From: Mucilaginibacter aurantiaciroseus
Lineage (GTDB): Bacteria; Bacteroidota; Bacteroidia; Sphingobacteriales; Sphingobacteriaceae
Direction: 5' to 3'
NCBI RefSeq assembly: GCF_024055595.1
Contig: NZ_JAMXOF010000005.1
Span: 1 to 64,000 of the forward strand
Length of the DNA: 64,000 nt
Under the pieces are notes generated by a model, which ran no database searches, was not told the origin of the DNA, and saw only the letters and a program-made list of their open reading frames with translations. The first letter of the stretch is position 1. Every line of letters begins with the position of its first letter. Made by a program: the position numbers and the translations under genes. Positions 24,796 through 34,325 of this stretch are shown here, piece by piece.

Positions 24796-24830
24796 TTAAT
24801 TTTTGTTGTTATTTTAACAACAAAAATTAA
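24796..24830. promoter_or_regulatory. Perfect 16-bp inverted repeat between RDD and the MoxR operon
   Basis: Arms 24796-24811 and 24815-24830 pair perfectly around TTT. It ends 13 bp before the ATG of spoIIM-like. Its place between divergent starts suggests an operator for both, or a 5' hairpin in the spoIIM mRNA. There is no gene on either side for it to terminate. Confidence 0.6.
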
Positions 24831-24843
24831 CCGCCCCCGCAAA

Positions 24844-25812
24844 ATGCGAGAAGCCTTATTTGTAAAGCAAAATAACACCCGTTGGACGGAGTATAAAAAC
24901 ACCCAAACCAGCAACCCTGACGAGCTTGCCGATAGGTTTATTGCTATAACCGACGACCTGTCTTACGCTAAAACATTTTATCCGAATTCAAAAACAACGG
25001 CTTACTTAAATAAACTGGCAGCAGGTTTTCATCAGTCTATTTATAAAAACCAAAAGGAAAACAACAACCGGTTCTTTTTATTCTGGAAGTTTGAGCTACC
25101 ACTCCTTTTCAAAAAGTATCATAAAGAGATACTTTGGTCATTCCTGCTTTTTATGACATTCTTTTTTGTGGGAATGATCTCCGCAAAGTACGACGATACC
25201 TTTGTAAGGCTTATTATGGGCGATGGTTATATAGATATGACCAATGCCAATATTGCCAAAGGCGACCCGTTTGGCGTTTATAAGGACAAGAGTACCTTTT
25301 GGATGTTTTATGGCATAGCAAGCAACAATCTTTATATCACCGTTGTAACTTACGTAACCGGGTTGTTTTTTTCGTTAGGAACTGTGTATATTCTTTTTAA
25401 GAATGGCATTATGTTAGGTGCCTTCGAGTACTTTTTTATATCAAAAGGGCTGGGGTTGCAGTCGATACTAGTTGTATTTATACACGGCACGCTCGAAATA
25501 TCGGCCATTATAATTGCCGGTGGTGCAGGCCTGGCGTTTGGCAACAGCATTTTGTTCCCTAAAACCTACCCCCGGCTTGTATCTATGATGAGAGGTGCTA
25601 AAGATGGTGTTAAAATCATGACAGGTATTTTACCAATTGTTGTAGTTGCCGCCATATTTGAGAGCTTTATAACACGGCATACAGAAATGCCTGCATGGGT
25701 AAGTGTTTTTATCCTTACCGCCTCATTTACCTTTATTGTTTGGTATGTTGTCATCTACCCTATTTGTCTTTTAAAAAATAAAACTATAATTATTGATGTT
25801 ACCAAAGGTTGA
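24844..25812 (+). CDS. SpoIIM-like (DUF95) membrane protein
   Basis: This 322-aa protein starts at ATG 24844 (MREALFVKQNN); the longer frame upstream runs through the inverted repeat and is rejected. Residues 1-95 are cytoplasmic, followed by about five membrane segments containing FFVGMISAKYDD, GIMLGAFEYFF and HGTLEISAIIIAGGAGL, which is the DUF95 hallmark. Outside spore formers the protein accompanies MoxR/DUF58 operons. It is the first gene of a six-gene operon and its stop overlaps the next start by 17 bp. Confidence 0.85.
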   Translation: MREALFVKQNNTRWTEYKNTQTSNPDELADRFIAITDDLSYAKTFYPNSKTTAYLNKLAAGFHQSIYKNQKENNNRFFLFWKFELPLLFKKYHKEILWSFLLFMTFFFVGMISAKYDDTFVRLIMGDGYIDMTNANIAKGDPFGVYKDKSTFWMFYGIASNNLYITVVTYVTGLFFSLGTVYILFKNGIMLGAFEYFFISKGLGLQSILVVFIHGTLEISAIIIAGGAGLAFGNSILFPKTYPRLVSMMRGAKDGVKIMTGILPIVVVAAIFESFITRHTEMPAWVSVFILTASFTFIVWYVVIYPICLLKNKTIIIDVTKG

Positions 25813-26650
25813 GTTGCTCAGAATACGAAAGTTAGGCGAGGTGGTGGATGACAGTATCCTGTTTCTTAAGCAAAACTACCGCCCGTTACTAAAATCGTAC
25901 TTCTTTATATGCGGTGTGTTTTGGGTTGCAGGTATCATCAGCGCAATGTTTGGCCAAACCCAGACATTTCAGCTACAGGCAAAGGGCGAATCTGCTTTTA
26001 GCTATACCTACATCATTGCCATGATACTGGCGTTTTTAAATTACCTGCTCACAACAATTACCATATTATCATACATATCCTTGTATCAGCAATATGATAA
26101 ACAGCCACCCAGTGTAGAGGATGTTTGGTCTTATGTAAGGTACTACTTTATGCGGGTATTGGGGAGCGCTGTTGTATTACTAATCATGAACGCGCTGGCA
26201 TTTTTACTGTGTTTTTTCCCGGGTATTTATTTCGTCCCGCTCAATATGCTTATCATAACGGTTATGGTGATAGAAAACGGGGGGTTGCGCTACTCATATG
26301 GTAAAGCACGTCAGTTACTTAAAAAAAACTGGTGGACGTTACTAAGCTCCTTAATGGTTATAACGTTTGTTAATGTGGCGGCATTAATATTGCTTTGTAT
26401 CCCGGTTGCCATTATCATTTTTTTGCTCTACTTTTTTGCACATATTAACGATAACAACGCCATATACCTGACACTGTCATTTATCATGAGTTTTGCTCAA
26501 GTGTTTTACATATTACCTGTTATTGTGTTGGCATTAAGCTTTTACAGCTTTAACGAACAACAGGATGATAACAGCTTGTTGAAGCGCATTAATATGCTTG
26601 GCACTATTAACACAGATAAACCAGAAGACCTGCCGTTAGAGGAATATTAA
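25796..26650 (+). CDS. Polytopic membrane protein of the MoxR operon
   Basis: This 284-aa protein starts at ATG 25796 (MLPKVELLRIRKLGEVVDDS), inside the end of the spoIIM-like gene. It has about six membrane segments and a short soluble tail. The text NYRPLLKSYFFICGVFW and LLKKNWWTLL is similar in style to glycerophosphoryl-diester or DUF4013-like membrane families, but I cannot name it. Position is conserved between the SpoIIM and DUF4129 genes in related operons, from memory. Confidence 0.75.
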   Translation: MLPKVELLRIRKLGEVVDDSILFLKQNYRPLLKSYFFICGVFWVAGIISAMFGQTQTFQLQAKGESAFSYTYIIAMILAFLNYLLTTITILSYISLYQQYDKQPPSVEDVWSYVRYYFMRVLGSAVVLLIMNALAFLLCFFPGIYFVPLNMLIITVMVIENGGLRYSYGKARQLLKKNWWTLLSSLMVITFVNVAALILLCIPVAIIIFLLYFFAHINDNNAIYLTLSFIMSFAQVFYILPVIVLALSFYSFNEQQDDNSLLKRINMLGTINTDKPEDLPLEEY

Positions 26651-26651
26651 T

Positions 26652-27395
26652 ATGCGTAGGTTACTATTATTTATTACAGCAATCCTTTTTATCAGCCTTA
26701 ACGTTTGGGGTAAGCAACCCATATTGCCCATAGTAGCCAAAAAAACTTTTAAAGGGATTATCAAAGCAGATACTGAAAACGTAGCCAAACGTAATTTTAA
26801 TGCCAATGCCTTAAACAACTATAAAAAGCTTAAAGAGTTTAACTATACCGAAGTTAAAGGCACTAACTTTTGGGAGCGGTTTTGGAATAGTGTTTGGCAA
26901 TTTATTTCAAACCTATTTGAAAGGGAACCAGGAAATCCTAAAACCGGTAATAGATTTTTAGGTGATGCTTTGATGGTAGCCGCATGTGCATTTATTATTT
27001 ATGCCTTCTTAAAAATGCTTAAACTCGATGGGCTTTTCAGGCGCAAATCTAAAGACGTAACGCTTGCTTACTCGGAGTCGGCAGAGGATATTAATATGAT
27101 TGATTTTGAAAAAGATATTGCCCATGCCGTGGCTGCACGCAATTACCGGTTAGCCATAAGGTTACTCTATTTACAAAGTTTAAAGCTGCTTAGCGATGCG
27201 CAAATTATTGATTGGCAAATAAACAAAACCAACAGCGTGTATATACACGAAATTAACGACACAACCCAAAAACATTCTTTCAAACTGCTTACCCGGCAGT
27301 TTGAGTATGCTTGGTACGGAGATTTGCCTATAGATAACGCTTCGTTTATAACGACCAATGCCTTGTTCAGCGAATTTAGGAGGATGCTTAAATGA
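26652..27395 (+). CDS. DUF4129 domain membrane protein
   Basis: This 247-aa protein has a signal-like N-terminus, a periplasmic stretch with a Trp-rich patch (FWERFWNSVWQFISN), one membrane segment at about 110-125, and a cytoplasmic DUF4129 domain (about 150-240) with LAIRLLYLQSLKLLSD and the closing RQFEYAWYGD. DUF4129 proteins are linked to MoxR/DUF58 systems and to transglutaminase-type proteins. Its stop overlaps the next start as ATGA. Confidence 0.82.
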   Translation: MRRLLLFITAILFISLNVWGKQPILPIVAKKTFKGIIKADTENVAKRNFNANALNNYKKLKEFNYTEVKGTNFWERFWNSVWQFISNLFEREPGNPKTGNRFLGDALMVAACAFIIYAFLKMLKLDGLFRRKSKDVTLAYSESAEDINMIDFEKDIAHAVAARNYRLAIRLLYLQSLKLLSDAQIIDWQINKTNSVYIHEINDTTQKHSFKLLTRQFEYAWYGDLPIDNASFITTNALFSEFRRMLK

Positions 27396-28576
27396 AAGGA
27401 TATAAAGTTTACCTGGCCGCTATCTCCGTATTACTTATATTATATTTTGTGGCAGAGTATAACCGTCCTAAAAGTATCGATTGGGAATCGTCTCTAAAAC
27501 GGTCGGATAAAATACCTTATGGCACTTATGTATTGTATAAACAGCTATCTGATATTTATCCCAAGGCCAATGTTATCAACACCAATAAATCTTTATATCA
27601 GGTATTAACTTCTAACGATTCATTGGGGGGCAATTATTTGATCGTTACAAATTCTACAAACATTGGTAAAGATGATTTTAAAGCACTCACCAAATTCATA
27701 AGCAAGGGCAACTCGGCGTTCATATCATCAGATTCCTGGAACAACTATCTTGCAGACACCCTTAAAATTATAAGTGCAAATGAATTTGTAAACGGTAAAA
27801 TAGGCCTTAATTTCACTAATCCTGCACTTAAACAACTTACCGATTATAAATTAGATAACACTGTTGCAAGCCGCTATTTCAGCAGTTTTGATACATTAAG
27901 GGCATCCATTATCAGTAAAAATCAATTTGGCAAAAGTGTTTTTTTACGCTACAAATATGGTAAGGGCAGCCTGTTTATGTTTGCAGCCCCTAAGGTTTTC
28001 ACCAATTACAACCTGCTAAAACCAGCAGGTACAGAATATGCCGCCAAAGTGCTCTCATACCTGCCTGTTGCTAATAATGTATATTGGGATCAGCATCAAA
28101 ATAACGAACTCGATTTAGATGAATCAAGCCTGCGTGTGTTTTTTAGTCACCCGCCCCTTAGATGGGCATTTTATCTTAGTTTGGGCGGGATGGTCCTCTT
28201 CCTGTTATATGAAATTAAACGCAGGCAGCGCATTATACCAGTCATAGATCCGCTAAAAAATTCGACGGTAGAATTTGTGAGCGTAGTAGGTAAAGTTTAC
28301 TACGAGCAACGTAATAATGCCGACATTGCCTTTAAAAAGATAACCTATTTTACCGGACGACTGCGCAATACCTACAATTTAAAAACAGGCATATATGATG
28401 ATGCTTTTTTAAATGCGCTCATCAACAAAACAGGTGTAGAAACTTTGCTGGCACAAGACCTTATTGGGCACATTAATTACTTATTGCCACAGAAAAATAT
28501 TACCGACCACGAACTTATTACCCTGAACCAACTAATAGAAAAATTTTATATCCAAACCGGATCATATGGAAAATGA
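27392..28576 (+). CDS. DUF4350 domain membrane protein
   Basis: This 394-aa protein has an N-terminal membrane anchor (about 5-22), an extracytoplasmic DUF4350 domain (about 30-225, IPYGTYVLYKQLSDIYP and KYGKGSLFMFAAP), a second membrane segment at about 260-280, and a cytoplasmic C-terminal domain. The DUF4350 fold resembles class I glutamine amidotransferase-like domains and may bind ligand or partners. It overlaps both neighbours and is part of the MoxR operon. Confidence 0.82.
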   Translation: MKGYKVYLAAISVLLILYFVAEYNRPKSIDWESSLKRSDKIPYGTYVLYKQLSDIYPKANVINTNKSLYQVLTSNDSLGGNYLIVTNSTNIGKDDFKALTKFISKGNSAFISSDSWNNYLADTLKIISANEFVNGKIGLNFTNPALKQLTDYKLDNTVASRYFSSFDTLRASIISKNQFGKSVFLRYKYGKGSLFMFAAPKVFTNYNLLKPAGTEYAAKVLSYLPVANNVYWDQHQNNELDLDESSLRVFFSHPPLRWAFYLSLGGMVLFLLYEIKRRQRIIPVIDPLKNSTVEFVSVVGKVYYEQRNNADIAFKKITYFTGRLRNTYNLKTGIYDDAFLNALINKTGVETLLAQDLIGHINYLLPQKNITDHELITLNQLIEKFYIQTGSYGK

Positions 28577-29543
28577 GGATTTTGAACAAAGAACAGACCT
28601 TAGCAAATTAAGTACTGCTGTTGAGCAGATAAAAGCTACGCTTGCCAAAATAATTGTTGGCCAACACGACGCTATTGAACTGATCATAGCAGGTGTACTT
28701 GCCGATGGCCACATCCTGATAGAAGGTGTACCGGGTGTAGCAAAAACGCTAACCGCCAAGTTGGTTGCCAAAGCTATAGATGCAAAATATTCGCGCATAC
28801 AGTTTACGCCGGACCTTATGCCGTCGGACGTGTTGGGCACATCGGTATTTAACCCTAAGAACGCCGCGTTTGAATTTAAACAGGGGCCGATCTTCGGCAA
28901 CATCATCCTGATAGATGAAATAAACCGCGCTCCCGCTAAAACGCAATCCGCCTTATTTGAGGTAATGGAAGAGCGCCAGGTGACCATTGACGGCCATACC
29001 TATAAAATGGACGAGCCTTTTATTGTGCTGGCTACCCAAAATCCAATTGAGCAGGAAGGCACATACCGCCTGCCCGAGGCTCAACTGGATCGTTTCCTGT
29101 TTAAGATCGAAATCAAATACCCGTCGCTGGAAGAAGAGATAGCTATACTTACCCAACAGCACCAGCAAAAAACATCCGATCAGCTTAGACATGTTGACGC
29201 GGTTTTGGCAGGTGCCGATATTGTAAACTTGCGTAAACAGGTTAGGGAACTGCATGTAGAGCCAAAAATATTGGCCTTTATTGCGCAGATCATCCACGAA
29301 AGCCGTAATAATAAATCGTTGTTCTTGGGGGGATCGCCAAGGGCATCATTGGCTATAATAAATGCAGCCAAAGCGCTCGCCGCAATAAAAGGCCGCGATT
29401 TTGTGACACCCGATGATATTATAGCTGTTGCAAAACCGGTATTAAGGCACCGCGTAATGCTTACGCCCGATAAAGAGATGGAAGGCGTTACACCAGATGA
29501 AGTGATAGCACAGATCATCCAAAAAATTGAGATACCACGATAA
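28566..29543 (+). CDS. MoxR-family AAA+ ATPase
   Basis: This 325-aa protein is a complete MoxR-type AAA+ ATPase. Walker A is GVPGVAKT (residues 54-61), Walker B is ILIDEINR (about 115-122), sensor 1 is ATQNPIEQEGTY and the arginine-finger and sensor 2 regions follow (GGSPRASLAI). MoxR proteins act as chaperones for assembly or activation of partner proteins, typically von Willebrand or DUF58 proteins encoded next to them. The DUF58 gene starts 6 bp downstream. Confidence 0.93.
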   Translation: MENEDFEQRTDLSKLSTAVEQIKATLAKIIVGQHDAIELIIAGVLADGHILIEGVPGVAKTLTAKLVAKAIDAKYSRIQFTPDLMPSDVLGTSVFNPKNAAFEFKQGPIFGNIILIDEINRAPAKTQSALFEVMEERQVTIDGHTYKMDEPFIVLATQNPIEQEGTYRLPEAQLDRFLFKIEIKYPSLEEEIAILTQQHQQKTSDQLRHVDAVLAGADIVNLRKQVRELHVEPKILAFIAQIIHESRNNKSLFLGGSPRASLAIINAAKALAAIKGRDFVTPDDIIAVAKPVLRHRVMLTPDKEMEGVTPDEVIAQIIQKIEIPR

Positions 29544-29549
29544 ACGCAG

Positions 29550-30896
29550 GTGAGAAAGATCTTAGGCTTATTTTACACTAATTTATTTTTAACTGGGCGT
29601 TTATTTACAGGGCTGGGCGTTTGCGTGGTGCTTTTTGTGTTGTCGTTCTTTTTCCCTTGGCTGGGTGTTGTACCCGAACTGGCATTTTGGGCGCTGGTGC
29701 TTTTTATACTTACCGATGTGTTGATGCTTTACCGCACTGCAAAGGCCGTTTTTGCCAAACGCCACGCGCCCGAACGCCTGAGCAACAGTGATGACAACGA
29801 ATTGGGGATCTACATAGAAAGCCACTATCCGTTCACTATATCGGCCGGGATTATTGATGAGATCCCCTTCCAGTTTCAGCGCAGGGATATCTGGTTTAAA
29901 ACCATCCTTAAAACCGGTGAGCATAAACTGATCAGTTACCTGCTGCGCCCCACCAAACGTGGTGAATATGAATTTGGCGATATCCGGGTGTTTATACGGT
30001 CACCAATAGGGCTTGTGAGCCGCCGTTTTAATTTTGAACAGGCCGAAACATTGCCTGTTTACCCCTCGTTCCTCCAAATGCGCAAATACGAGTTGATGGC
30101 CATATCAAACAGGTTAAATGAGATAGGTATCAAAAAAATACGCCGCCTTGGCCATAGTCTGGAGTTTGAGCAAGTAAAAACCTACGTACCCGGTGAAGAC
30201 CTTCGCACTATAAACTGGAAAGCTACCGCGCGCCAGGGCAACCTGATGACTAACTTTTACACCGACGAGAAATCGCAACAGGTATACTGCGTTATAGATA
30301 AATCGCGTGCTATGAAAATGCCATTTGATGGTTTAAGCCTTTTAGATTATGCCATAAACGCAAGCCTAGTACTTTCAAATATCGCATTGCTGAAAGAGGA
30401 TAAGGCCGGGTTAATTACCGTAGCCGAAAAGATAGGCACAGTTATCCCTGCTGAACGACGCCACTCGCAAATGAATAAAATACTGGATGTATTGTACAAA
30501 GAAAAAACCCGCTACCTGGAAACCAACATGGAGGCGCTGTACACTACCATCAGGGGCGTAATAAAGCAACGCAGCCTGGTAGTGTTCTTTACCAATTACG
30601 AAAGCATGAACGCGTTAGAAAGGCAGCTTCCGGACTTAAAACGAATAGCCAAGTTCCACTTGTTGTTGGTTGTGTTTTTTGAAAATACGGAATTAAAACA
30701 ATTAAGCGAACAACCCGCGAATGATGTGGAAGAGATCTACATAAAAACCATAGCAGAAAAATTTGCTTATGATAAAAGGCTGATCGTTAAAGAACTGGCG
30801 AAACATGGCATACAATCTATATTAAGTACCCCAAAATACCTTACCATTAATACCATTAACCGTTATCTGGAGTTAAAGGCGAAACAAAGAATATAG
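29550..30896 (+). CDS. DUF58 domain protein
   Basis: This 448-aa protein starts at GTG 29550. Two membrane segments lie at about 13-55, then a beta-rich domain, and DUF58 at about 205-330 with the hallmark PGEDLRTINWKATARQGNLM. A von Willebrand-like fold follows (VYCVIDKSRAM), with a MIDAS-like DKS. It is the last gene of the operon and probably the main client or effector of the MoxR ATPase. Similar operons have been linked to stress tolerance and envelope functions; the role here is unknown. Confidence 0.88.
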   Translation: MRKILGLFYTNLFLTGRLFTGLGVCVVLFVLSFFFPWLGVVPELAFWALVLFILTDVLMLYRTAKAVFAKRHAPERLSNSDDNELGIYIESHYPFTISAGIIDEIPFQFQRRDIWFKTILKTGEHKLISYLLRPTKRGEYEFGDIRVFIRSPIGLVSRRFNFEQAETLPVYPSFLQMRKYELMAISNRLNEIGIKKIRRLGHSLEFEQVKTYVPGEDLRTINWKATARQGNLMTNFYTDEKSQQVYCVIDKSRAMKMPFDGLSLLDYAINASLVLSNIALLKEDKAGLITVAEKIGTVIPAERRHSQMNKILDVLYKEKTRYLETNMEALYTTIRGVIKQRSLVVFFTNYESMNALERQLPDLKRIAKFHLLLVVFFENTELKQLSEQPANDVEEIYIKTIAEKFAYDKRLIVKELAKHGIQSILSTPKYLTINTINRYLELKAKQRI

Positions 30897-30962
30897 AAGG
30901 AGAAACAAGATATTGAGAATCAAGAGGCAAGAAGAAATCTTGATTCCTGACTCTTGACTTCT
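30897..30962. repeat. Intergenic repeat of TCTTGA / TGATTC words
   Basis: Between the DUF58 and MscS stops the sequence consists of repeated and partly inverted copies of CAAGA / TCTTG words (for example GAATCAAGA and TCTTGATTC). It may form a hairpin and act as a terminator for both convergent genes. It looks like a genome-wide intergenic repeat family, which cannot be tested here. Confidence 0.5.
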
Positions 30963-30970
30963 TAAGTCTC

Positions 30971-31759
30971 TTACGCCATCCCCGGGAATTTAATCCCTGC
31001 GGCTTTAACATCATTGATGATTTCTTCCTGAAGGGCTATTTTGGTGTCTAAGAAGTAAGCGGGATCTACCCATACCCGTACAGTAAAACGCATACCATCA
31101 GTTTCTAACAAAAGTACGCCAATTTTAACAGCAGGTTCGCCCAATATATTAGGCACTTTCTTTATAGCTGTGGTTAATATTCCTTTTACCTGTTCGATAT
31201 CAGCCCCATAATTAAGCTTAAAATCAACATCTAAACGGCGTTTGCCCTGGCGGGTAATGTTGATGATTACCTCATTAAAAAGCTTCCCGTTGGGGATGAT
31301 AACCGTTTTGTTATCGGCGGTCAATATCTCGGTATAAAAAAGCTGGATAGCCTGTACGCGGCCATCCTGGCCCTGGGCTATGATATGGTCTTCTATCCCG
31401 AAAGGTTTTAATAACAGGATTAGCACCCCGCCCGCAAAGTTTTGCAAAGTACCGGATAGGGCTAAACCCGCGGCCACACCTAATGCACCAATAACAGTGC
31501 TTATAAAAGTAAGTTGGAAGCCAATAATATTAAATACGCTTATGATAAGCACCGCGTATAATGCAGTTATAGAAAGACTTAAGAAAAATGGTTGTAGTGA
31601 AGAATGAACTTCCCGTTTACTCATGCGGCTGGTAAGGCGCGATTTAATAAACGCTATTACCCAAAGGCCAACAAAGAAAAGGATTATTCCGAATAAGTAT
31701 TTTGGCCCGTTTGCGACCAACCAGATATGTAATTGACGATAGAAATCTTGCAGCTCCAT
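30971..31759 (-). CDS. Small-conductance mechanosensitive channel (MscS family)
   Basis: This 262-aa inner-membrane channel has three membrane segments (about 17-37, 60-80, 85-110). The pore-lining TM3 is Gly/Ala-rich (VIGALGVAAGLALSGTLQNFAGG). The MscS beta domain follows (GVDHIIAQGQDGRVQAIQ type, with IIPNGKLFNEVIIN) and a C-terminal alpha/beta domain. Length matches E. coli MscS (286 aa). It releases solutes on hypo-osmotic shock. A TAATTTTG box (31770-31777, minus strand) lies 10 nt before the start. Confidence 0.92.
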   Translation of the reverse strand: MELQDFYRQLHIWLVANGPKYLFGIILFFVGLWVIAFIKSRLTSRMSKREVHSSLQPFFLSLSITALYAVLIISVFNIIGFQLTFISTVIGALGVAAGLALSGTLQNFAGGVLILLLKPFGIEDHIIAQGQDGRVQAIQLFYTEILTADNKTVIIPNGKLFNEVIINITRQGKRRLDVDFKLNYGADIEQVKGILTTAIKKVPNILGEPAVKIGVLLLETDGMRFTVRVWVDPAYFLDTKIALQEEIINDVKAAGIKFPGMA

Positions 31760-32109
31760 AGATAGGAGCCAAAATTAAGAATTTTTATTAACTGTATAGG
31801 GTTACAAACAGTTCTGGGCCTTTGAACAAAACCCACTCTACAATGCGGCTAAGTATGTGCGTCCTTTTTTTAACTATTTGTTTCATACCGGCACTTATTC
31901 AAATGCTGTGCCTAACTGCCAAAACACTAATAATGTTACAAAAGATTAATATGGACGCACGAAACGAGTTATCACAAGCCAATAAACGCCCCCGAACCAC
32001 CAAAAAGCCCCCTTGAAGCGATGTAAAAAACACGACAACAAAAAACCCCTGTCTATTTTAACAGACAAGGGTTTAATATTTATTAAGCGATGCTTAACAG
32101 GGGAAATGA
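31760..32109. other. Gap between mscS and groEL
   Basis: The 350 bp hold the mscS start region, the groEL terminator and no convincing gene. A + strand frame at 31840-32016 is open but lacks protein-like composition and regulatory signals. Confidence 0.5.
32043..32074 (-). terminator. Terminator of groEL
   Basis: A 12-bp stem (32043-32054 with 32063-32074, one G-U in the minus-strand RNA) followed by a T-run on the minus strand, 36 bp past the groEL stop. Confidence 0.88.
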
Positions 32110-33744
32110 TTACATCATGCCGCCCATGCCGCCGCCGCCCATTGGTGGCATGCCACCTTTGTCATCATCAGGCTCATCTGCCAACACACACTCGGTGGTT
32201 AACAACATAGCCGCGATAGATGCTGCGTTCTCTAATGCTACACGGCCTACTTTAGTAGGGTCGATAACACCTGCGCCAATTAAGTTCTCGTATTTGTCGG
32301 TACGTGCATTATAACCAAAGTCGGCAGTGCCTTCTTTAACTTTTTGCACAACTATCGAACCTTCGATGCCAGCATTCTCACAGATCTGGCGAAGAGGCTC
32401 TTCGATAGCACGACGGATAATCTGGATACCTGTGTTCTCATCTTCGTTAGCACCTTTAAGGTCTGTTAAAGCAGCAACCGCACGGATGAAGGCAACGCCA
32501 CCACCTGCAACAATACCTTCTTCTACAGCCGCACGGGTTGCATGTAAAGCATCGTCAACACGGTCTTTTTTCTCTTTCATCTCAACTTCTGATGCTGCAC
32601 CAATGTACAATACAGCAACACCGCCAGATAATTTAGCTAAACGCTCTTGTAATTTCTCTTTATCGTAATCAGAAGTGGTAGTTTCGATCTGCGCACGGAT
32701 CTCACCAACACGGCCTTTGATCAAATCTGCATCACCTGCACCGTTAACCAGTGTAGTATTGTCTTTATCGATAGTGATCTTTTCTGCCTGGCCCAACATA
32801 GATAAGTCAGCACTTTCTAATTTGTAACCACGTTCTTCAGATATTACGGTACCGCCTGTTAATACAGCGATATCCTCTAACATTGCTTTACGACGATCGC
32901 CAAAGCCTGGTGCTTTAACAGCAGCAACTTTTAACGAACCACGAATTTTGTTAACTACCAGAGTAGCTAATGCTTCGCCATCTAAGTCTTCAGCAATAAT
33001 TAAAAGTGGTTTACCTGTTTGTACTTGTTTCTCCAGAATAGGAAGCAATTCCTTCATTGAAGAGATTTTTTTATCGTAGATAAGGATGTATGGGTTTTCT
33101 AACTCAACTTCCATTTTATCTGAATTGGTAACAAAGTACGGAGAAAGGTAACCGCGGTCAAACTGCATACCTTCTACAGTTTTAACTTCAGTTTCGGTAC
33201 CTTTTGCTTCTTCAACAGTGATAACGCCTGAAGTACCAACTTTAGCCATAGCTTCAGCTATTAACGCACCGATAACTTCATCATTGTTAGCTGATATAGA
33301 TGCTACCTGTTTGATCTTGTTGTTATCTTCACCAACGGTTTGTGATTGAGTTTTTAAGTTTTTTACAACTGCAGCAACTGCTTTATCAATACCGCGTTTC
33401 AAATCCATTGGGTTTGCACCAGCTGCAACGTTTTTAATACCTGCAGTAACAATAGCCTGTGCTAAAACGGTAGCAGTAGTAGTACCATCACCTGCAATAT
33501 CAGCAGTTTTTGATGCAACTTCTTTAACCATTTGCGCGCCCATGTTTTCGATAGGGTCTTTCAGTTCAATTTCTTTAGCTACAGTTACACCATCTTTAGT
33601 GACAACTGGTGAACCAAACTTTTTGTCGATAATTACGTGACGACCTTTTGGGCCTAATGTAACTTTAACCGCGTTAGCCAAAATATCAACACCACGCTTT
33701 AAAGCGTCACGTGCCTCAACATTATATTTAACTTGTTTTGCCAT
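32110..33744 (-). CDS. groEL: GroEL, 60-kDa chaperonin
   Basis: This 544-aa chaperonin is complete, with N-terminal [19 protein letters not shown], the ATP-binding [12 protein letters not shown], the apical domain and the Gly-Met tail (GGGGMGGMM). It folds cytosolic proteins in an ATP-driven double ring with GroES. It lies about 95 bp downstream of groES on the same strand and ends at a strong terminator. Confidence 0.98.
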   Translation of the reverse strand: MAKQVKYNVEARDALKRGVDILANAVKVTLGPKGRHVIIDKKFGSPVVTKDGVTVAKEIELKDPIENMGAQMVKEVASKTADIAGDGTTTATVLAQAIVTAGIKNVAAGANPMDLKRGIDKAVAAVVKNLKTQSQTVGEDNNKIKQVASISANNDEVIGALIAEAMAKVGTSGVITVEEAKGTETEVKTVEGMQFDRGYLSPYFVTNSDKMEVELENPYILIYDKKISSMKELLPILEKQVQTGKPLLIIAEDLDGEALATLVVNKIRGSLKVAAVKAPGFGDRRKAMLEDIAVLTGGTVISEERGYKLESADLSMLGQAEKITIDKDNTTLVNGAGDADLIKGRVGEIRAQIETTTSDYDKEKLQERLAKLSGGVAVLYIGAASEVEMKEKKDRVDDALHATRAAVEEGIVAGGGVAFIRAVAALTDLKGANEDENTGIQIIRRAIEEPLRQICENAGIEGSIVVQKVKEGTADFGYNARTDKYENLIGAGVIDPTKVGRVALENAASIAAMLLTTECVLADEPDDDKGGMPPMGGGGMGGMM

Positions 33745-33839
33745 GATTTTTTATTTGAATATTTAAATGTTGTAAAGTTAAAATTTTATGAAATTCAATA
33801 TTGGAAGGCAACTTTACAACCTTTCAATATTGCAACAAA

Positions 33840-34133
33840 TTATAATACCGCGTAAATGTCAGATTCGCGCATGATCAGGTATTCTTTACCGTCTAAGTTG
33901 ATCTCGGTACCTGCATATTTTCCGTATAAAACAGAATCGCCAACCTTGATGGTCATTGGGATAAGCGCGCCAGAAACATCAGCATACTTACCAGGGCCTA
34001 CAGATACTATAGTTCCTTTTTGTGGTTTCTCCTGGGCTGTTTCAGGAATGTAAATACCAGAAGCGGTTTTGGTTTCAGCAGCTGCTGCTTCTACAACCAC
34101 TCTATCCGCAAGGGGTTTAATGTTTAATGACAT
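33840..34133 (-). CDS. groES: GroES, 10-kDa co-chaperonin
   Basis: This 97-aa heptameric lid of GroEL has the typical start NIKPLADRVVVE, the mobile loop (ETKTASGIYIPETAQEKP) and the C-terminal KEYLIMRESDIYAVL. It is the first gene of the groESL operon. The upstream 240 bp lack a CIRCE element; an 8-bp inverted repeat at 34191-34225 is the only candidate operator. Confidence 0.97.
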   Translation of the reverse strand: MSLNIKPLADRVVVEAAAAETKTASGIYIPETAQEKPQKGTIVSVGPGKYADVSGALIPMTIKVGDSVLYGKYAGTEINLDGKEYLIMRESDIYAVL

Positions 34134-34190
34134 AGTAATACTATTTTGATTTTATAATTTTAAGTTTTCGTATATTAATTTCACATCAAT

Positions 34191-34225
34191 TATGCCAAGC
34201 AGCAATTATTTTTTGCATTGGCATA
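34191..34225. promoter_or_regulatory. Short inverted repeat upstream of groES
   Basis: TATGCCAA (34191-34198) and TTGGCATA (34218-34225) are separated by 19 bp, about 58 bp before the groES start. It could be an operator, but it does not match CIRCE (TTAGCACTC-N9-GAGTGCTAA). Confidence 0.35.
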
Positions 34226-34325
34226 TTTACTGTTTAATTGTCACCTTTTAAAGCTAAGGTTACAACCTATTGGTTTTATCTTAACAGCCGTGTGCCAACG
34301 TGTCAGTCAACACTATTTCAACAAA

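Noticed and set aside
24721..24843. N-terminal extension of the SpoIIM-like protein starting at 24721
   Set aside because: It would run through the inverted repeat and the RDD start; the ATG at 24844 fits the family start.
31840..32016. Small + strand ORF upstream of groEL's terminator
   Set aside because: Composition and start context look random, and the frame crosses the spacer between two unrelated genes.
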